Assembly (NCBI GenBank): GCA_964487555.1
Contig: CAZART010000069.1
Coordinates: 1-28,076, forward strand
Direction: 5' to 3'
Source: CAZART01 sp964487555
Lineage (GTDB): Bacteria; Bacteroidota; Rhodothermia; Rhodothermales; VXPQ01
Length of the DNA stretch: 28,076 nt
Shown here piece by piece: positions 1 through 7,664 of the stretch; positions within the stretch are counted from its first letter, which is position 1; each line of letters starts with the position of its first letter. The position numbers and the translations under genes are program-made. A model generated the notes under the pieces. The model searched no databases, had not been told where the DNA came from, and saw only the letters and a list, made by a program, of their open reading frames with translations.

Positions 1-1111
1 TTTTAGAATTCGTGATGTTGTAGGCCGAGACGATGCGTGGCCGCAGCGATCCACTACGAGGATCGGAAACGGCCAACCATGCCGTTTCAGCATTGCCCGC
101 TTCGACCGGGGTCGCAGTGATCGTGAAGAAGAGCTTATCCGGATCGAACACTTGCCCCACGAGGTTCGTGAGCGCGTGCATAGCCGTCACTTCGCCCGCT
201 TTCCGCTGGAAATCGCTCGTCGTCGGCAAGTGGAAGAGCAGAAAGAGGAAGGACGTGACGCAGTAGAGCACGCCAAACCCGAGGGCCAGGTCTGTGAAGA
301 GCTCGAGCGGATAACTGTAGTGGCGGATGTATGCCTCGAAGCCCGGAAGCGTCTCGTCTGAACCCAAAACCCCCCCCAGCACGCCCATCAGGAGCATCGA
401 GAGGCCGATGCCGGCCGCCTTTTCACGGAAGGAGAGGAAAACAATCCAAGACACCCGGAACGCGTTTATCGCCATCATAACGCCCGCCGGTATCAACGCA
501 ATGAGCTGAACGGCCCCGGCGTCGGTGCCCGGATCTTTGAAGAAGGCCGACAGCGATCCTGCCGCCATCAACGCAAGCATGAGATACCAGTTGCGGAGGC
601 TCTTCTTCGTGCGCTTGAACAAGACGAGATCGCGTAGGCGAAGCAGCAGGAAGAATGCGAACGCCGCCTTGAAGAGGCCGAGTACGTTCATCTTGACCAC
701 CGTCGCCACCGTCAGCGGCACGCCCGTACCGTACTCGAAGCCGAGTGTGCTCGGATTGATCTGGATGCCGCTCGGCATTGCGATCGTTACCACGAGCCGG
801 GTGACGATTACGAGCAGGAAACCCACAAATAGCGTCGTCCAGAAAATCTTCAGCGGGGAGGCCTGCCTCTGCCGAAAGGCGTGGGAGATGAGGACCCACA
901 ACAGTACGAAGCCGGCGACGACGAAGATCTCATAGGTCGCGTCCGCCACTTTCGAGAGCGGTTCGCCGGACTGCCACGTCAAGACATTTATAATCGCCGT
1001 TGCGATATAGCAGACCGCGGCGGCGACGGCGGCAGCGATGCGCCGTCCCCTGCTGGTCAGCCACGACGTTGCGCGTGCCTGGGGAGCCTTGGCGATGAGA
1101 TCTGTTAACAT
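1..1111 (-). CDS. Multi-pass membrane sensor protein, N-terminal part (probable GAF/SpoIIE-type regulator), truncated at the window edge
   Basis: An open frame of about 370 codons runs on the minus strand from an ATG at 1109-1111 to the left edge without a stop, so the C-terminus is missing. I translated it by hand. It begins MLTDLIAKAPQARATSW and has roughly seven hydrophobic segments over the first 260 residues. A soluble part follows, starting near SDFQRKAGEVTAMHALTNL and containing AWLAVSDPRSGSLRPR. A multi-TM region followed by a domain of this kind resembles the membrane/GAF front of SpoIIE-type (PP2C) phosphatases or histidine kinases of Rhodothermia, but the output domain lies outside the window, so the function is inference. 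The gene is divergent from the repeat protein at 1429. Plus-strand ORFs here are shadows: they are arginine-rich and do not look like proteins. Confidence 0.75.
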   Translation of the reverse strand, partial: MLTDLIAKAPQARATSWLTSRGRRIAAAVAAAVCYIATAIINVLTWQSGEPLSKVADATYEIFVVAGFVLLWVLISHAFRQRQASPLKIFWTTLFVGFLLVIVTRLVVTIAMPSGIQINPSTLGFEYGTGVPLTVATVVKMNVLGLFKAAFAFFLLLRLRDLVLFKRTKKSLRNWYLMLALMAAGSLSAFFKDPGTDAGAVQLIALIPAGVMMAINAFRVSWIVFLSFREKAAGIGLSMLLMGVLGGVLGSDETLPGFEAYIRHYSYPLELFTDLALGFGVLYCVTSFLFLLFHLPTTSDFQRKAGEVTAMHALTNLVGQVFDPDKLFFTITATPVEAGNAETAWLAVSDPRSGSLRPRIVSAYNITNSK

Positions 1112-1428
1112 GCTTACTGCAATGGCCGGCCAGTCGGCAAGAAAGCGTTTTATGTCGGCCGTGTAACAGCTGGACTCGGCGCGGACGCCACCCAGGAGGG
1201 CGGTCCCCGACGGCGCGCAGCTTGAAATCAGCGCCGTGATGCCGATGCAGGCCTCCAGAAACGAAGATATACTACTGAAAACGTAGGGTTATGTTACAAC
1301 GCCGTCGCACCACACCGTCCTGCGTCCACTCCTTGCATCGTCGACGTACGTCGCTGGTGCGGCGTACATGGTAACTTAAGCGGGCGGATTCCGTATACGC
1401 GTCGACTGCCCAAACTCCATCCATCCCC
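1112..1428. other. Divergent intergenic region of 317 bp
   Basis: This stretch separates the start of the minus-strand membrane sensor from the start of the plus-strand repeat protein, so it should carry promoters for both. I saw no convincing coding frame. I found no clear match to the Bacteroidota promoter pattern (TTG then TAnnTTTG), no strong hairpin and no riboswitch-like structure. The part around 1265-1300 is more AT-rich than its surroundings and is the most promoter-like piece. Confidence 0.5.
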
Positions 1429-3234
1429 ATGAAAAGAAAGAAGCTTGTTCGAGTCGAGCTCGTCTTGCTTGCCGTCGTAACGCTCCTTCTGGCGTACCGC
1501 GCATTGGAAGGACCGCCTGCGCCGAAAGGAGCCGTTGTTATTTCGGATGTCGACCTCGACCGCCTTCGACGGCATTCATTCGCAGTCGACCGAGCAGCGC
1601 GTGTTACGATTGAGGCCGTGGGATCTCTCAATTCCACCGACGAACACGAACGTGAGTTCGCGGCCTATGGCTGGGTTCTAGACCGAGTCCGTCGAAAGGT
1701 AGTGTGGCAGATGGAGCCCGGCAAGGTAACGCGAGAGCGCGGCAGCGTTGCGTCGGTTCGGGACACCTTTCTCCTCGACGCCGGGACGTATGATGTTTAT
1801 TTCACGTCCCACGGCAATCGCAGTGGATCGCGATTCGGAATCTCCTTCCTCGATCGGCTTCTGGGCGATGAATCCGCCTGGAGGGGGGACCAGGACCGAT
1901 GGAAGATGATCGTGCGCAAAGCCCCGGGTGAAGAGATCCAGATAAAGCTACTGACGGATGAGTCGGATACCGCGCTTGCGCCGAAGTATCCTAACCTCGT
2001 CTGGACGACCGCCCCGATGCGTGGACGGCGCGAAGCCGAGTACATTTTTCAGGTCTCTGAAGCCGCGCAGCTTTCGATCTACGCAGTCGGAGAGATTGGA
2101 AACCGCCCGATGGATTTCGGGTGGATTGAGGATGTCGCGTCGGGAGAACGCATCTGGGAGATGACCCTAGAGAACACCCGGCACGGCGGCGGCTGGGAGG
2201 TGAACCGCGTGTACGAGGACACGATTGCTGTCGATGAGGGAATCTACCGGGCGGCGTATCAGACAGACGCTCGTCAAAGTTGGGGCGATTGGGTCGGCAA
2301 CCCGCCCCTGGATCCGGCCGGGTGGGGAGTCACGCTCGCCGCATCGCCTGCGGCGGCCGTCTCGCCCTTCGATCCTCTGGCGAACCGCGAGCCGATGATC
2401 GAGCTGACCCGCGTGCGTGACGACGAGAGGCGGCAGGCGCAGTTTAAGGTCAACCAACCCACTCAACTTGCCGCCTTTGCGGTGGGTGAGATAGGTCGGA
2501 GTAGTCGTTACGACTGGGGCTGGCTGCGCAATAATGACTCGCAGGAAATCGTCTGGGAGATGACGTACCCTCGGTCGCGCCAGTCCGGTGACGATGAAAG
2601 CAACCGCGCAGAACTTGCCTTTTTTCGGCTGGAGCCGGGAACCTACACGCTGGGCTACGAAACCGACGACTCTCATTCCTACGACTCCTGGCTCCATGGT
2701 CGCCCGGAGCATCCCGAGAGGTGGGGTGTGACGCTGTTTCCCGTCGCCAAGCAGATCGACTCGTCCGCCGTCGAGGTGCTCGACATCGAGACGACGGCGC
2801 TGGGAGATAAGCACAGTCACCCCGAGCCCCCCCAACCACCGGAGCATCCTGTACATTCTCCACCACTGCCCGGCACGATGATGGTCACGCTTTCCGGCGT
2901 CGGCAATGAGGAGCGAGCGAAGGCAACGTTCACGCTTCAGGAGGAATCAAAGCTTCACGTCCGGGCCATCGGTGAGATCACCATCAGCGGTCGTTACGAT
3001 TATGGATGGATTGAAAAAGCTGACAGCGGTGAAATCGTTTGGGAGATGACGTTTCAGAATACGCAACCGGCAGGCGGTGCGGATCGGAATCGCCGGTATG
3101 ACGGCGTTGTGGCGCTAGGGCCGGGAGAGTACATCGTGCACTACCGAACGGATTTCTCGCATGCGTATGGTGATTTCGGCGAAGAAGCTCCTGCGGATCC
3201 GCAGGGATGGGGCGTCCGAATTTCGAAATTGTGA
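1429..3234 (+). CDS. Membrane-anchored envelope protein with four internal repeats
   Basis: A 601-residue protein of unknown function. A basic N-terminus (MKRKKLVRVE) is followed by one hydrophobic segment at about 10-23, so the rest is probably exported and anchored as a signal-anchor protein. The exported part consists of four diverged copies of a domain of about 105 residues, at roughly 50-160, 200-305, 330-437 and 488-601. Conserved marks are AVGEIG, then YDWGWI, EIVWEMT, an N-R before a strand, GxYxxxYxTD, SHxYGDW and DPxxWGVTL. Copy 1 is the most diverged. A His/Pro-rich linker (about 462-482) separates copies 3 and 4. The pattern suggests beta-sandwich domains. The C-terminus ends just at the last repeat, and the stop overlaps the likely GTG start of prmA, so the two are probably co-transcribed. 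I do not recognise the family. Confidence 0.85.
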   Translation: MKRKKLVRVELVLLAVVTLLLAYRALEGPPAPKGAVVISDVDLDRLRRHSFAVDRAARVTIEAVGSLNSTDEHEREFAAYGWVLDRVRRKVVWQMEPGKVTRERGSVASVRDTFLLDAGTYDVYFTSHGNRSGSRFGISFLDRLLGDESAWRGDQDRWKMIVRKAPGEEIQIKLLTDESDTALAPKYPNLVWTTAPMRGRREAEYIFQVSEAAQLSIYAVGEIGNRPMDFGWIEDVASGERIWEMTLENTRHGGGWEVNRVYEDTIAVDEGIYRAAYQTDARQSWGDWVGNPPLDPAGWGVTLAASPAAAVSPFDPLANREPMIELTRVRDDERRQAQFKVNQPTQLAAFAVGEIGRSSRYDWGWLRNNDSQEIVWEMTYPRSRQSGDDESNRAELAFFRLEPGTYTLGYETDDSHSYDSWLHGRPEHPERWGVTLFPVAKQIDSSAVEVLDIETTALGDKHSHPEPPQPPEHPVHSPPLPGTMMVTLSGVGNEERAKATFTLQEESKLHVRAIGEITISGRYDYGWIEKADSGEIVWEMTFQNTQPAGGADRNRRYDGVVALGPGEYIVHYRTDFSHAYGDFGEEAPADPQGWGVRISKL

Positions 3235-4085
3235 GCACCGTCGCCGTAAAGATCAGCGTTCCGGACGCGCATCAGGAGATTCTCATCGCCGAGTTGGCCG
3301 ATCTCGACTTCGAGAGCTTCGAACAGCACGATCGGCATCTCATCGCCTACATCCCTTCATCGCGATGGAACGACGTCGCACGCGAGACGATAGGTCTCTG
3401 GCTGGCAGGGCACGGCCTTCCCACGGTCGTCGAGGAGCAGGTCATCGCGGATCAGAACTGGAATCAGAAGTGGGAGGAGACCATTCGTGCGGTCGCCGTA
3501 CCCCCGTTTCTGATCAAACCCACGTGGTGCGAGGTGCTGACGAAGCACCGAGATCTTATCCTCCTCGAAATCGATCCGAAAATGAGCTTCGGAACGGGAT
3601 ACCACGAGTCGACACGTCTGATACTCAGGATGCTTCCGAGCGTCGTCGATCCGGGCGACGACGTACTGGATGCCGGCACCGGCACCGGAATTCTTGCGAT
3701 TGCCGCGGTGAAACTGGGCGCGGCATCCGCCATCGCGTTCGATATTGATCCGTGGTCTCAGGAGAATGCCCTTGAGAACATTCATATCAACAAGGTCGAG
3801 AACCGTATCGACATTCGCCGAGGATCGATCGGGCTGATTGACGAACGCGGATTTGACCTCGTGATCGCGAACATAAATCTCAACGTCGTCGCAGGCCTCC
3901 TCCCGATCTTTGTGGAGAAGCTGGCCCGGGACGGCGCGATGATTATCAGTGGCGTGCTTAACCGCGATCGTAGCCGAATCCTGCAAACAGCCGAGCGATA
4001 CGGCGTCGTTCTTCAAGAAGAGCTGACTGAGAATGGGTGGTGGGCGGGCTGCCTTCAGCTCGAGAGTGCAGGAACAATGGGATAG
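3231..4085 (+). CDS. prmA: Ribosomal protein L11 methyltransferase
   Basis: PrmA transfers methyl groups from S-adenosylmethionine to ribosomal protein L11. The N-terminal substrate-recognition part (HQEILIAELADLDFESFEQ) and the Rossmann methyltransferase domain are both present. The SAM-binding motif is VLDAGTGTGILAIAA at about 144-158, followed by the acidic FDID and the catalytic-loop motif VIANINLNV. The length of 284 residues is normal for the family. I chose the GTG at 3231, which overlaps the upstream stop as GTGA and starts close to the first conserved strand. An ATG at 3207 in the same frame would add eight residues. The gene follows the repeat protein directly, and a loose gap of 50 bp precedes the Mrp-type gene. 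Confidence 0.93.
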   Translation: MSTVAVKISVPDAHQEILIAELADLDFESFEQHDRHLIAYIPSSRWNDVARETIGLWLAGHGLPTVVEEQVIADQNWNQKWEETIRAVAVPPFLIKPTWCEVLTKHRDLILLEIDPKMSFGTGYHESTRLILRMLPSVVDPGDDVLDAGTGTGILAIAAVKLGAASAIAFDIDPWSQENALENIHINKVENRIDIRRGSIGLIDERGFDLVIANINLNVVAGLLPIFVEKLARDGAMIISGVLNRDRSRILQTAERYGVVLQEELTENGWWAGCLQLESAGTMG

Positions 4086-4135
4086 GGCCCCTGTCCTATT
4101 TCGGCGTGCTGAAATCCATCTTATTGAGATAAAGA

Positions 4136-5254
4136 ATGCCCGTATCCAGAGAGCAGGTCCTTCGCGCCCTGTCGAATGTCGTTGAGCCGGAGAGCAAGAA
4201 AGACATTCTCCGTCTCAACCTGGTGAAGGGACTCCGCCTGGCGGGAGACCACGTCTCATTCACCATTGTCTTGAAGAATCCGGGTGCGCCGTTTGCCGGG
4301 CGCGTCGTTGAGTTGTGCACGAGCGCCATTGCCGAAGAAGCCGGGTCAAGCGTAACGGTGAATGTGGATCTCGACAACGAGATGATTTCGCTGGGAGATC
4401 AACTCGACCCCGACAGCGGCGGAAAACAGCAGCCGGGCCAGCCGGAGGGCGTTGTAAACTTTATTGCGGTCGCATCGGGGAAGGGCGGAGTCGGCAAGAG
4501 CACGGTGGCCTCGAATCTTGCCGTCGCGCTCGCTCAGAAAGGCTATGACGTCGGCCTCGTCGATACGGACATGTACGGCCCCTCCATTCCGACCATGTTC
4601 GGCATAGAAGATGAGAAGCCGCGCGTGAACGACGCCCGAAAAATCGTCCCGCTCAAAAGACACGGTGTGCGGCTGCTGTCGATGGGGATGCTGGTCGATC
4701 CTGCCAAAGCCGTGATCTGGCGAGGGCCCATGGTCTCGAACGCCGTGCGGCAGTTTCTCGGCGAGGCGGAGTGGGGTGATCTAGATTACCTGATTCTCGA
4801 CCTGCCCCCGGGAACGGGCGACATCCAGCTTACTATTGTACAGACGGTAGCGCTGACCGGCGCCATCGTGGTTTCGACCCCGCAGAAGGTAGCGCTTGCC
4901 GATGCGCGCAAAGGTGTGGCGATGTTCAAGAACGTGAACGTTCCGGTCCTCGGCATCATCGAGAACATGGCCTACTTTACGCCGCCCGATCTACCTGATA
5001 AGAGGTATTATCTATTCGGGGAGCATGGCGCACGTCGGCTGTCTGAGGAAATGGGCGTGCCTCTTCTTGCCGAAGTACCGATCGAACAAAAGGTCCGCGA
5101 AACGAGTGATGAAGGCCTCCCGATCGTACTGGCCGATCCAAATAGCATTTCTGCTCGAGCATTTGATGCGCTGGCCGGTAACGTAGTACGGCAGGTGACG
5201 ATTCGCAATGCCGAGGCAGAGCCCACGCAGAAAGTCGAAATACTTCACCGCTAG
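4136..5254 (+). CDS. apbC: Mrp/ApbC-type P-loop ATPase, Fe-S cluster carrier
   Basis: A 372-residue Mrp/NBP35-family ATPase. Residues 5-75 form the DUF59-like FeS_assembly_P domain. A P-loop of the deviant Walker A type, ASGKGGVGKST, sits at about 113-123, with DTDMYGPSIPTMFG and DLPPGTGD further on. Proteins of this family bind and transfer Fe-S clusters in the cytoplasm. The CxxC that holds the bridging cluster in E. coli Mrp-type proteins is absent. Its place reads MAYFTPPDLPDKRYYLFG, and the only cysteine in the protein is C61. From memory, other Bacteroidota members show the same replacement. An nfu gene follows after 122 bp and a CooC-like gene after that, which fits a cofactor-assembly cluster. 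Assignment to the family is firm; the exact carrier chemistry is not. Confidence 0.92.
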   Translation: MPVSREQVLRALSNVVEPESKKDILRLNLVKGLRLAGDHVSFTIVLKNPGAPFAGRVVELCTSAIAEEAGSSVTVNVDLDNEMISLGDQLDPDSGGKQQPGQPEGVVNFIAVASGKGGVGKSTVASNLAVALAQKGYDVGLVDTDMYGPSIPTMFGIEDEKPRVNDARKIVPLKRHGVRLLSMGMLVDPAKAVIWRGPMVSNAVRQFLGEAEWGDLDYLILDLPPGTGDIQLTIVQTVALTGAIVVSTPQKVALADARKGVAMFKNVNVPVLGIIENMAYFTPPDLPDKRYYLFGEHGARRLSEEMGVPLLAEVPIEQKVRETSDEGLPIVLADPNSISARAFDALAGNVVRQVTIRNAEAEPTQKVEILHR

Positions 5255-5342
5255 ATCGGCGAAACCTGAATCGCGGCGGACCTCTGGGCAGAAAGGGATC
5301 CCTACCAGGTTTCCATCGTTCGCGAAGTTGATAGTTTTCGTA

Positions 5343-5359
5343 ACGGGTCACACACCCGT
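5343..5359 (+). promoter_or_regulatory. Small perfect hairpin upstream of the nfu ribosome-binding site
   Basis: ACGGGT and ACCCGT form a 6-bp perfect stem with a five-base loop (CACAC). It lies about 10 bases before the strong ribosome-binding site GAGGAG of the nfu gene. No T-run follows, so it is not an ordinary intrinsic terminator. It may be a small regulatory structure or chance. Confidence 0.25.
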
Positions 5360-5376
5360 CTTCCCACCGAGGAGCC

Positions 5377-5679
5377 ATGGCTGAGAATAAGAACCACACG
5401 ACGCCTCCCGAAGAGTTTAATCCGGGTGCCGACCCGGAACTTCGGAAGCAGATCGACGAAGCGCTGGACATGATCCGCCCCTACCTAATGGCGGACGGGG
5501 GGTCGGTACGGCTCTTGAATGTGACGCCCGACATGGTCGTAGAGCTGGAACTGCTGGGTGCATGTGGATCGTGCCCGATGAGCACGATGACGCTCCGTGC
5601 GGGCATCGAACAGGCGCTGAAGCGCTCCGTTCCGCAGATTTCGCGGGTTGAGGCCGTCAACGCGCCGGCGACGTACTGA
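5377..5679 (+). CDS. nfuA: Nfu-type Fe-S scaffold (NifU C-terminal domain)
   Basis: A 100-residue single-domain protein matching the NifU C-terminal domain, which assembles or hands over a [4Fe-4S] cluster at a dimer interface. The hallmarks are LRKQIDEALDMIRPYLMADGG at about 22-42 followed by LLGACGSCPMSTMTLRAGIE, with the cluster-binding CxxC at C63 and C66. The first 20 residues are a polar tail without homology that I can name. The start is supported by GAGGAG four bases before the ATG. The setting between a Mrp-type carrier and a CooC-like ATPase suggests metallocofactor supply. The hydrogenase operon on the other strand encodes a protein resembling the partner domain that is often fused to an Nfu domain in hydrogenase clusters (9428-9778). 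Confidence 0.93.
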   Translation: MAENKNHTTPPEEFNPGADPELRKQIDEALDMIRPYLMADGGSVRLLNVTPDMVVELELLGACGSCPMSTMTLRAGIEQALKRSVPQISRVEAVNAPATY

Positions 5680-5767
5680 GTGGCCAACTTGAACGAGTCG
5701 ATGGCCCGGCTGCAAAATGGTATCCGGGTTTCTTTTTTCTGGTTATCGGACAGCTACCTGGAGCGCC

Positions 5768-6541
5768 ATGAAGATCGCGATTTCCGGAAAAGGGGGTGTC
5801 GGCAAAACGACGATATCCGGTACGCTTTGCCGTCTTCTCGGTAAGAAGGGATACGACGTGCTAGCCATTGACGGCGATCCGAATCCGAATCTCGGGGTAG
5901 CGCTCGGCTTGCCGACCAGCAATCCTCCGCTGATCAGTGCCAACGATCTTCTCGAGAAGGTCTTGGATGACGATGGGAAAACGACGCTTCGCCTGGGCGT
6001 CGGGCTCGATGAGCTCCTCGATCGCTATGGGACCGCCGCTCCGGACGGCGTCAAGCTGCTCATGGTCGGCAAGCCGGAACATGCTGGGACAGGATGCATG
6101 TGCGGTTCGCACGCCGTCATTCGCGAAGTCGTCCATGCGGCCGTTGCCGATGCGAAGCAGGTGACGGTGCTCGACATGGAGGCGTCGCTCGAGCATATGA
6201 AGCGCGGTACGTCAAAATACGTCGATACCCTGTTCGTCGTAATGGAACCGTACTACCGCTCGCTCGAAGCCGGGAGACGCATTCACGAACTGGGGCAGGA
6301 GCTCGGTATCCGGCGAATTGTCGCCATCGCGAACAAAGTGCGCACGCCGGAGGACGAAGAGGCTGTGCTCGAGTTCTGTCGTCGCTGCGGAATCGCCGTT
6401 GCCGCGGTGATTCCGTTCGACGAGTCCGTCCTTCAGGCGGAGCGCGAAGGTCGGACGCTCGTTGATGCAGACGGCTCGGCGCCGTCACTCATGCAAATTG
6501 CCGGACTCGCCAACGAATTACACGCGAGCCGCCTCCGCTGA
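5768..6541 (+). CDS. CooC-like MinD-family ATPase (nickel/cofactor insertion type)
   Basis: A 257-residue SIMIBI ATPase of the CooC/NifH-like branch. Deviant Walker A ISGKGGVGKTT is at 5-15, DGDPNPNLG at 35-43, and a CxC pair (C110, C112 in GTGCMCGSH) matches the metal-binding CxC of CooC proteins. CooC matures the nickel site of anaerobic CO dehydrogenase, but no CODH gene lies in this window. The ATG at 5768, preceded by GGAG, is a better start than an upstream in-frame ATG at 5717 that would add 17 unlike residues. Its neighbours are the Mrp and Nfu genes upstream, and it converges on the minus-strand hydrogenase block. A role in nickel or Fe-S delivery to the hydrogenase is possible but unproven; many CooC-like ATPases have unknown clients. 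Confidence 0.82.
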   Translation: MKIAISGKGGVGKTTISGTLCRLLGKKGYDVLAIDGDPNPNLGVALGLPTSNPPLISANDLLEKVLDDDGKTTLRLGVGLDELLDRYGTAAPDGVKLLMVGKPEHAGTGCMCGSHAVIREVVHAAVADAKQVTVLDMEASLEHMKRGTSKYVDTLFVVMEPYYRSLEAGRRIHELGQELGIRRIVAIANKVRTPEDEEAVLEFCRRCGIAVAAVIPFDESVLQAEREGRTLVDADGSAPSLMQIAGLANELHASRLR

Positions 6542-6631
6542 TACGTATCACGGAATTGGCAGGATTACCGCGGTCGCTAGCCGGGCGAAAGGATCGAGAA
6601 GCTGGGAGCCGGCAAGCGAGCGATCGGTCGA

Positions 6632-7576
6632 TTACGAGCCGGCGGGCGAAAGTGAAACCGGACGTACGGGCCGGTTTTCGGGCCGGATGAACATCTCGTC
6701 GGAAAGCGATCGCTTGAAATCCGCACCCGTTATCACGTACTCCTCGAGCTTTGTGCCGTTGCTCCGGTAGTACGATTGACGATGGCTGAACGTAAGGCCG
6801 TCTACCGTTCCGTGGTCGGACCAGTATATTTCTTCCGGCGGCGCGTCTCCCTCGAGCGAGCCGAAGTGCTCGATCTTGCGTATCAGCTTCGTGTCGGGAT
6901 CGACGAAGAAAACCCAGCGATCGGAGCCGACCTCAGGATCGTAGGTCACGTCAAGCACCTCGACCTCCCGCCCGTTCAGCGAGGCATACCCGGCATGCCG
7001 CGGCCTTACGCCCGGGTCGGTGAGCTTGAACGGCAGTGAAAAACGAAAGAAAGCCATCTCGGCCGCGCACTGCGGGGTGCAGTACTCCGAGTCACACATC
7101 ATGCCAAGGCTTCGCGCGACGACGATCGGTGAAATCGGACTGCCGTCCCGCGTCGCCCAGTAGCCCTCACCATCGCGACCTATCTGGACGTGGCCCAGTT
7201 CGCCCTCCGATTCGATGAGTAGCCTCCATTCGCCGCCTTTCTGGAAGTAAAACGTCTCCGTTTCGGCCTTCTCGACCTTGCCGGTCTCGTCATAAAGCGT
7301 ATGAACTCTGGTAAACGATCCCTCGTCGATAGCCTGCCACTGTTCCATACCGCCGGCGGCGTCCACCATCTGAGCGAGAAGGGCTTCTCCACTCGGCGGC
7401 TTGACATAGAGATACCAGGCCGCGCCGCCGGCGATTAGAAGCATGAGAACGACGCCGCCTAGCCAGAGCGTTCTCCGGCGGATCGTTACCGGATGAATGA
7501 GATCCTTTATTTCCCAGCCGACGCTCGTCGGTATCCGTACGTCCGATCCACGATGATCTTCCAGCTTCGTAGACAT
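6632..7576 (-). CDS. Membrane-anchored DUF6503-like protein with a cysteine triad
   Basis: A 314-residue protein with a cytoplasmic N-terminus of about 35 residues, one TM segment at about 37-57 and an exported domain. Its body (GGMEQWQAIDEGSFTRVHTLYDE, later LPFKLTDPG and YYRSNGTKLEEYVI) resembles the LolA/DUF6503-type fold and is paralogous to the lipoprotein at 7665-8546. Both share the PFKLxDPG motif, a DPDTKLIRKIEH/SPEDFRLLANHLKYG strand and a RSN motif near the end. Unlike its paralogue it carries C161, C166 and C170 (CxxxxCxxxC), which could form a disulfide or bind a metal. It lies 88 bp downstream of the lipoprotein and may share its transcript. Function unknown. Confidence 0.8.
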   Translation of the reverse strand: MSTKLEDHRGSDVRIPTSVGWEIKDLIHPVTIRRRTLWLGGVVLMLLIAGGAAWYLYVKPPSGEALLAQMVDAAGGMEQWQAIDEGSFTRVHTLYDETGKVEKAETETFYFQKGGEWRLLIESEGELGHVQIGRDGEGYWATRDGSPISPIVVARSLGMMCDSEYCTPQCAAEMAFFRFSLPFKLTDPGVRPRHAGYASLNGREVEVLDVTYDPEVGSDRWVFFVDPDTKLIRKIEHFGSLEGDAPPEEIYWSDHGTVDGLTFSHRQSYYRSNGTKLEEYVITGADFKRSLSDEMFIRPENRPVRPVSLSPAGS

Positions 7577-7664
7577 ATTTTTCCCTCTCCGTTCAACCAG
7601 TTCAGTTAATGACGGATGTCAGGCTGAAGACAGCAACAAGCGGGGGAACCGCTTGTCATGTTAA

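Noticed and set aside
4081..4135. Terminator after prmA (ATAGG … CCTAT)
   Set aside because: Only five base pairs with no T-run; likely chance.
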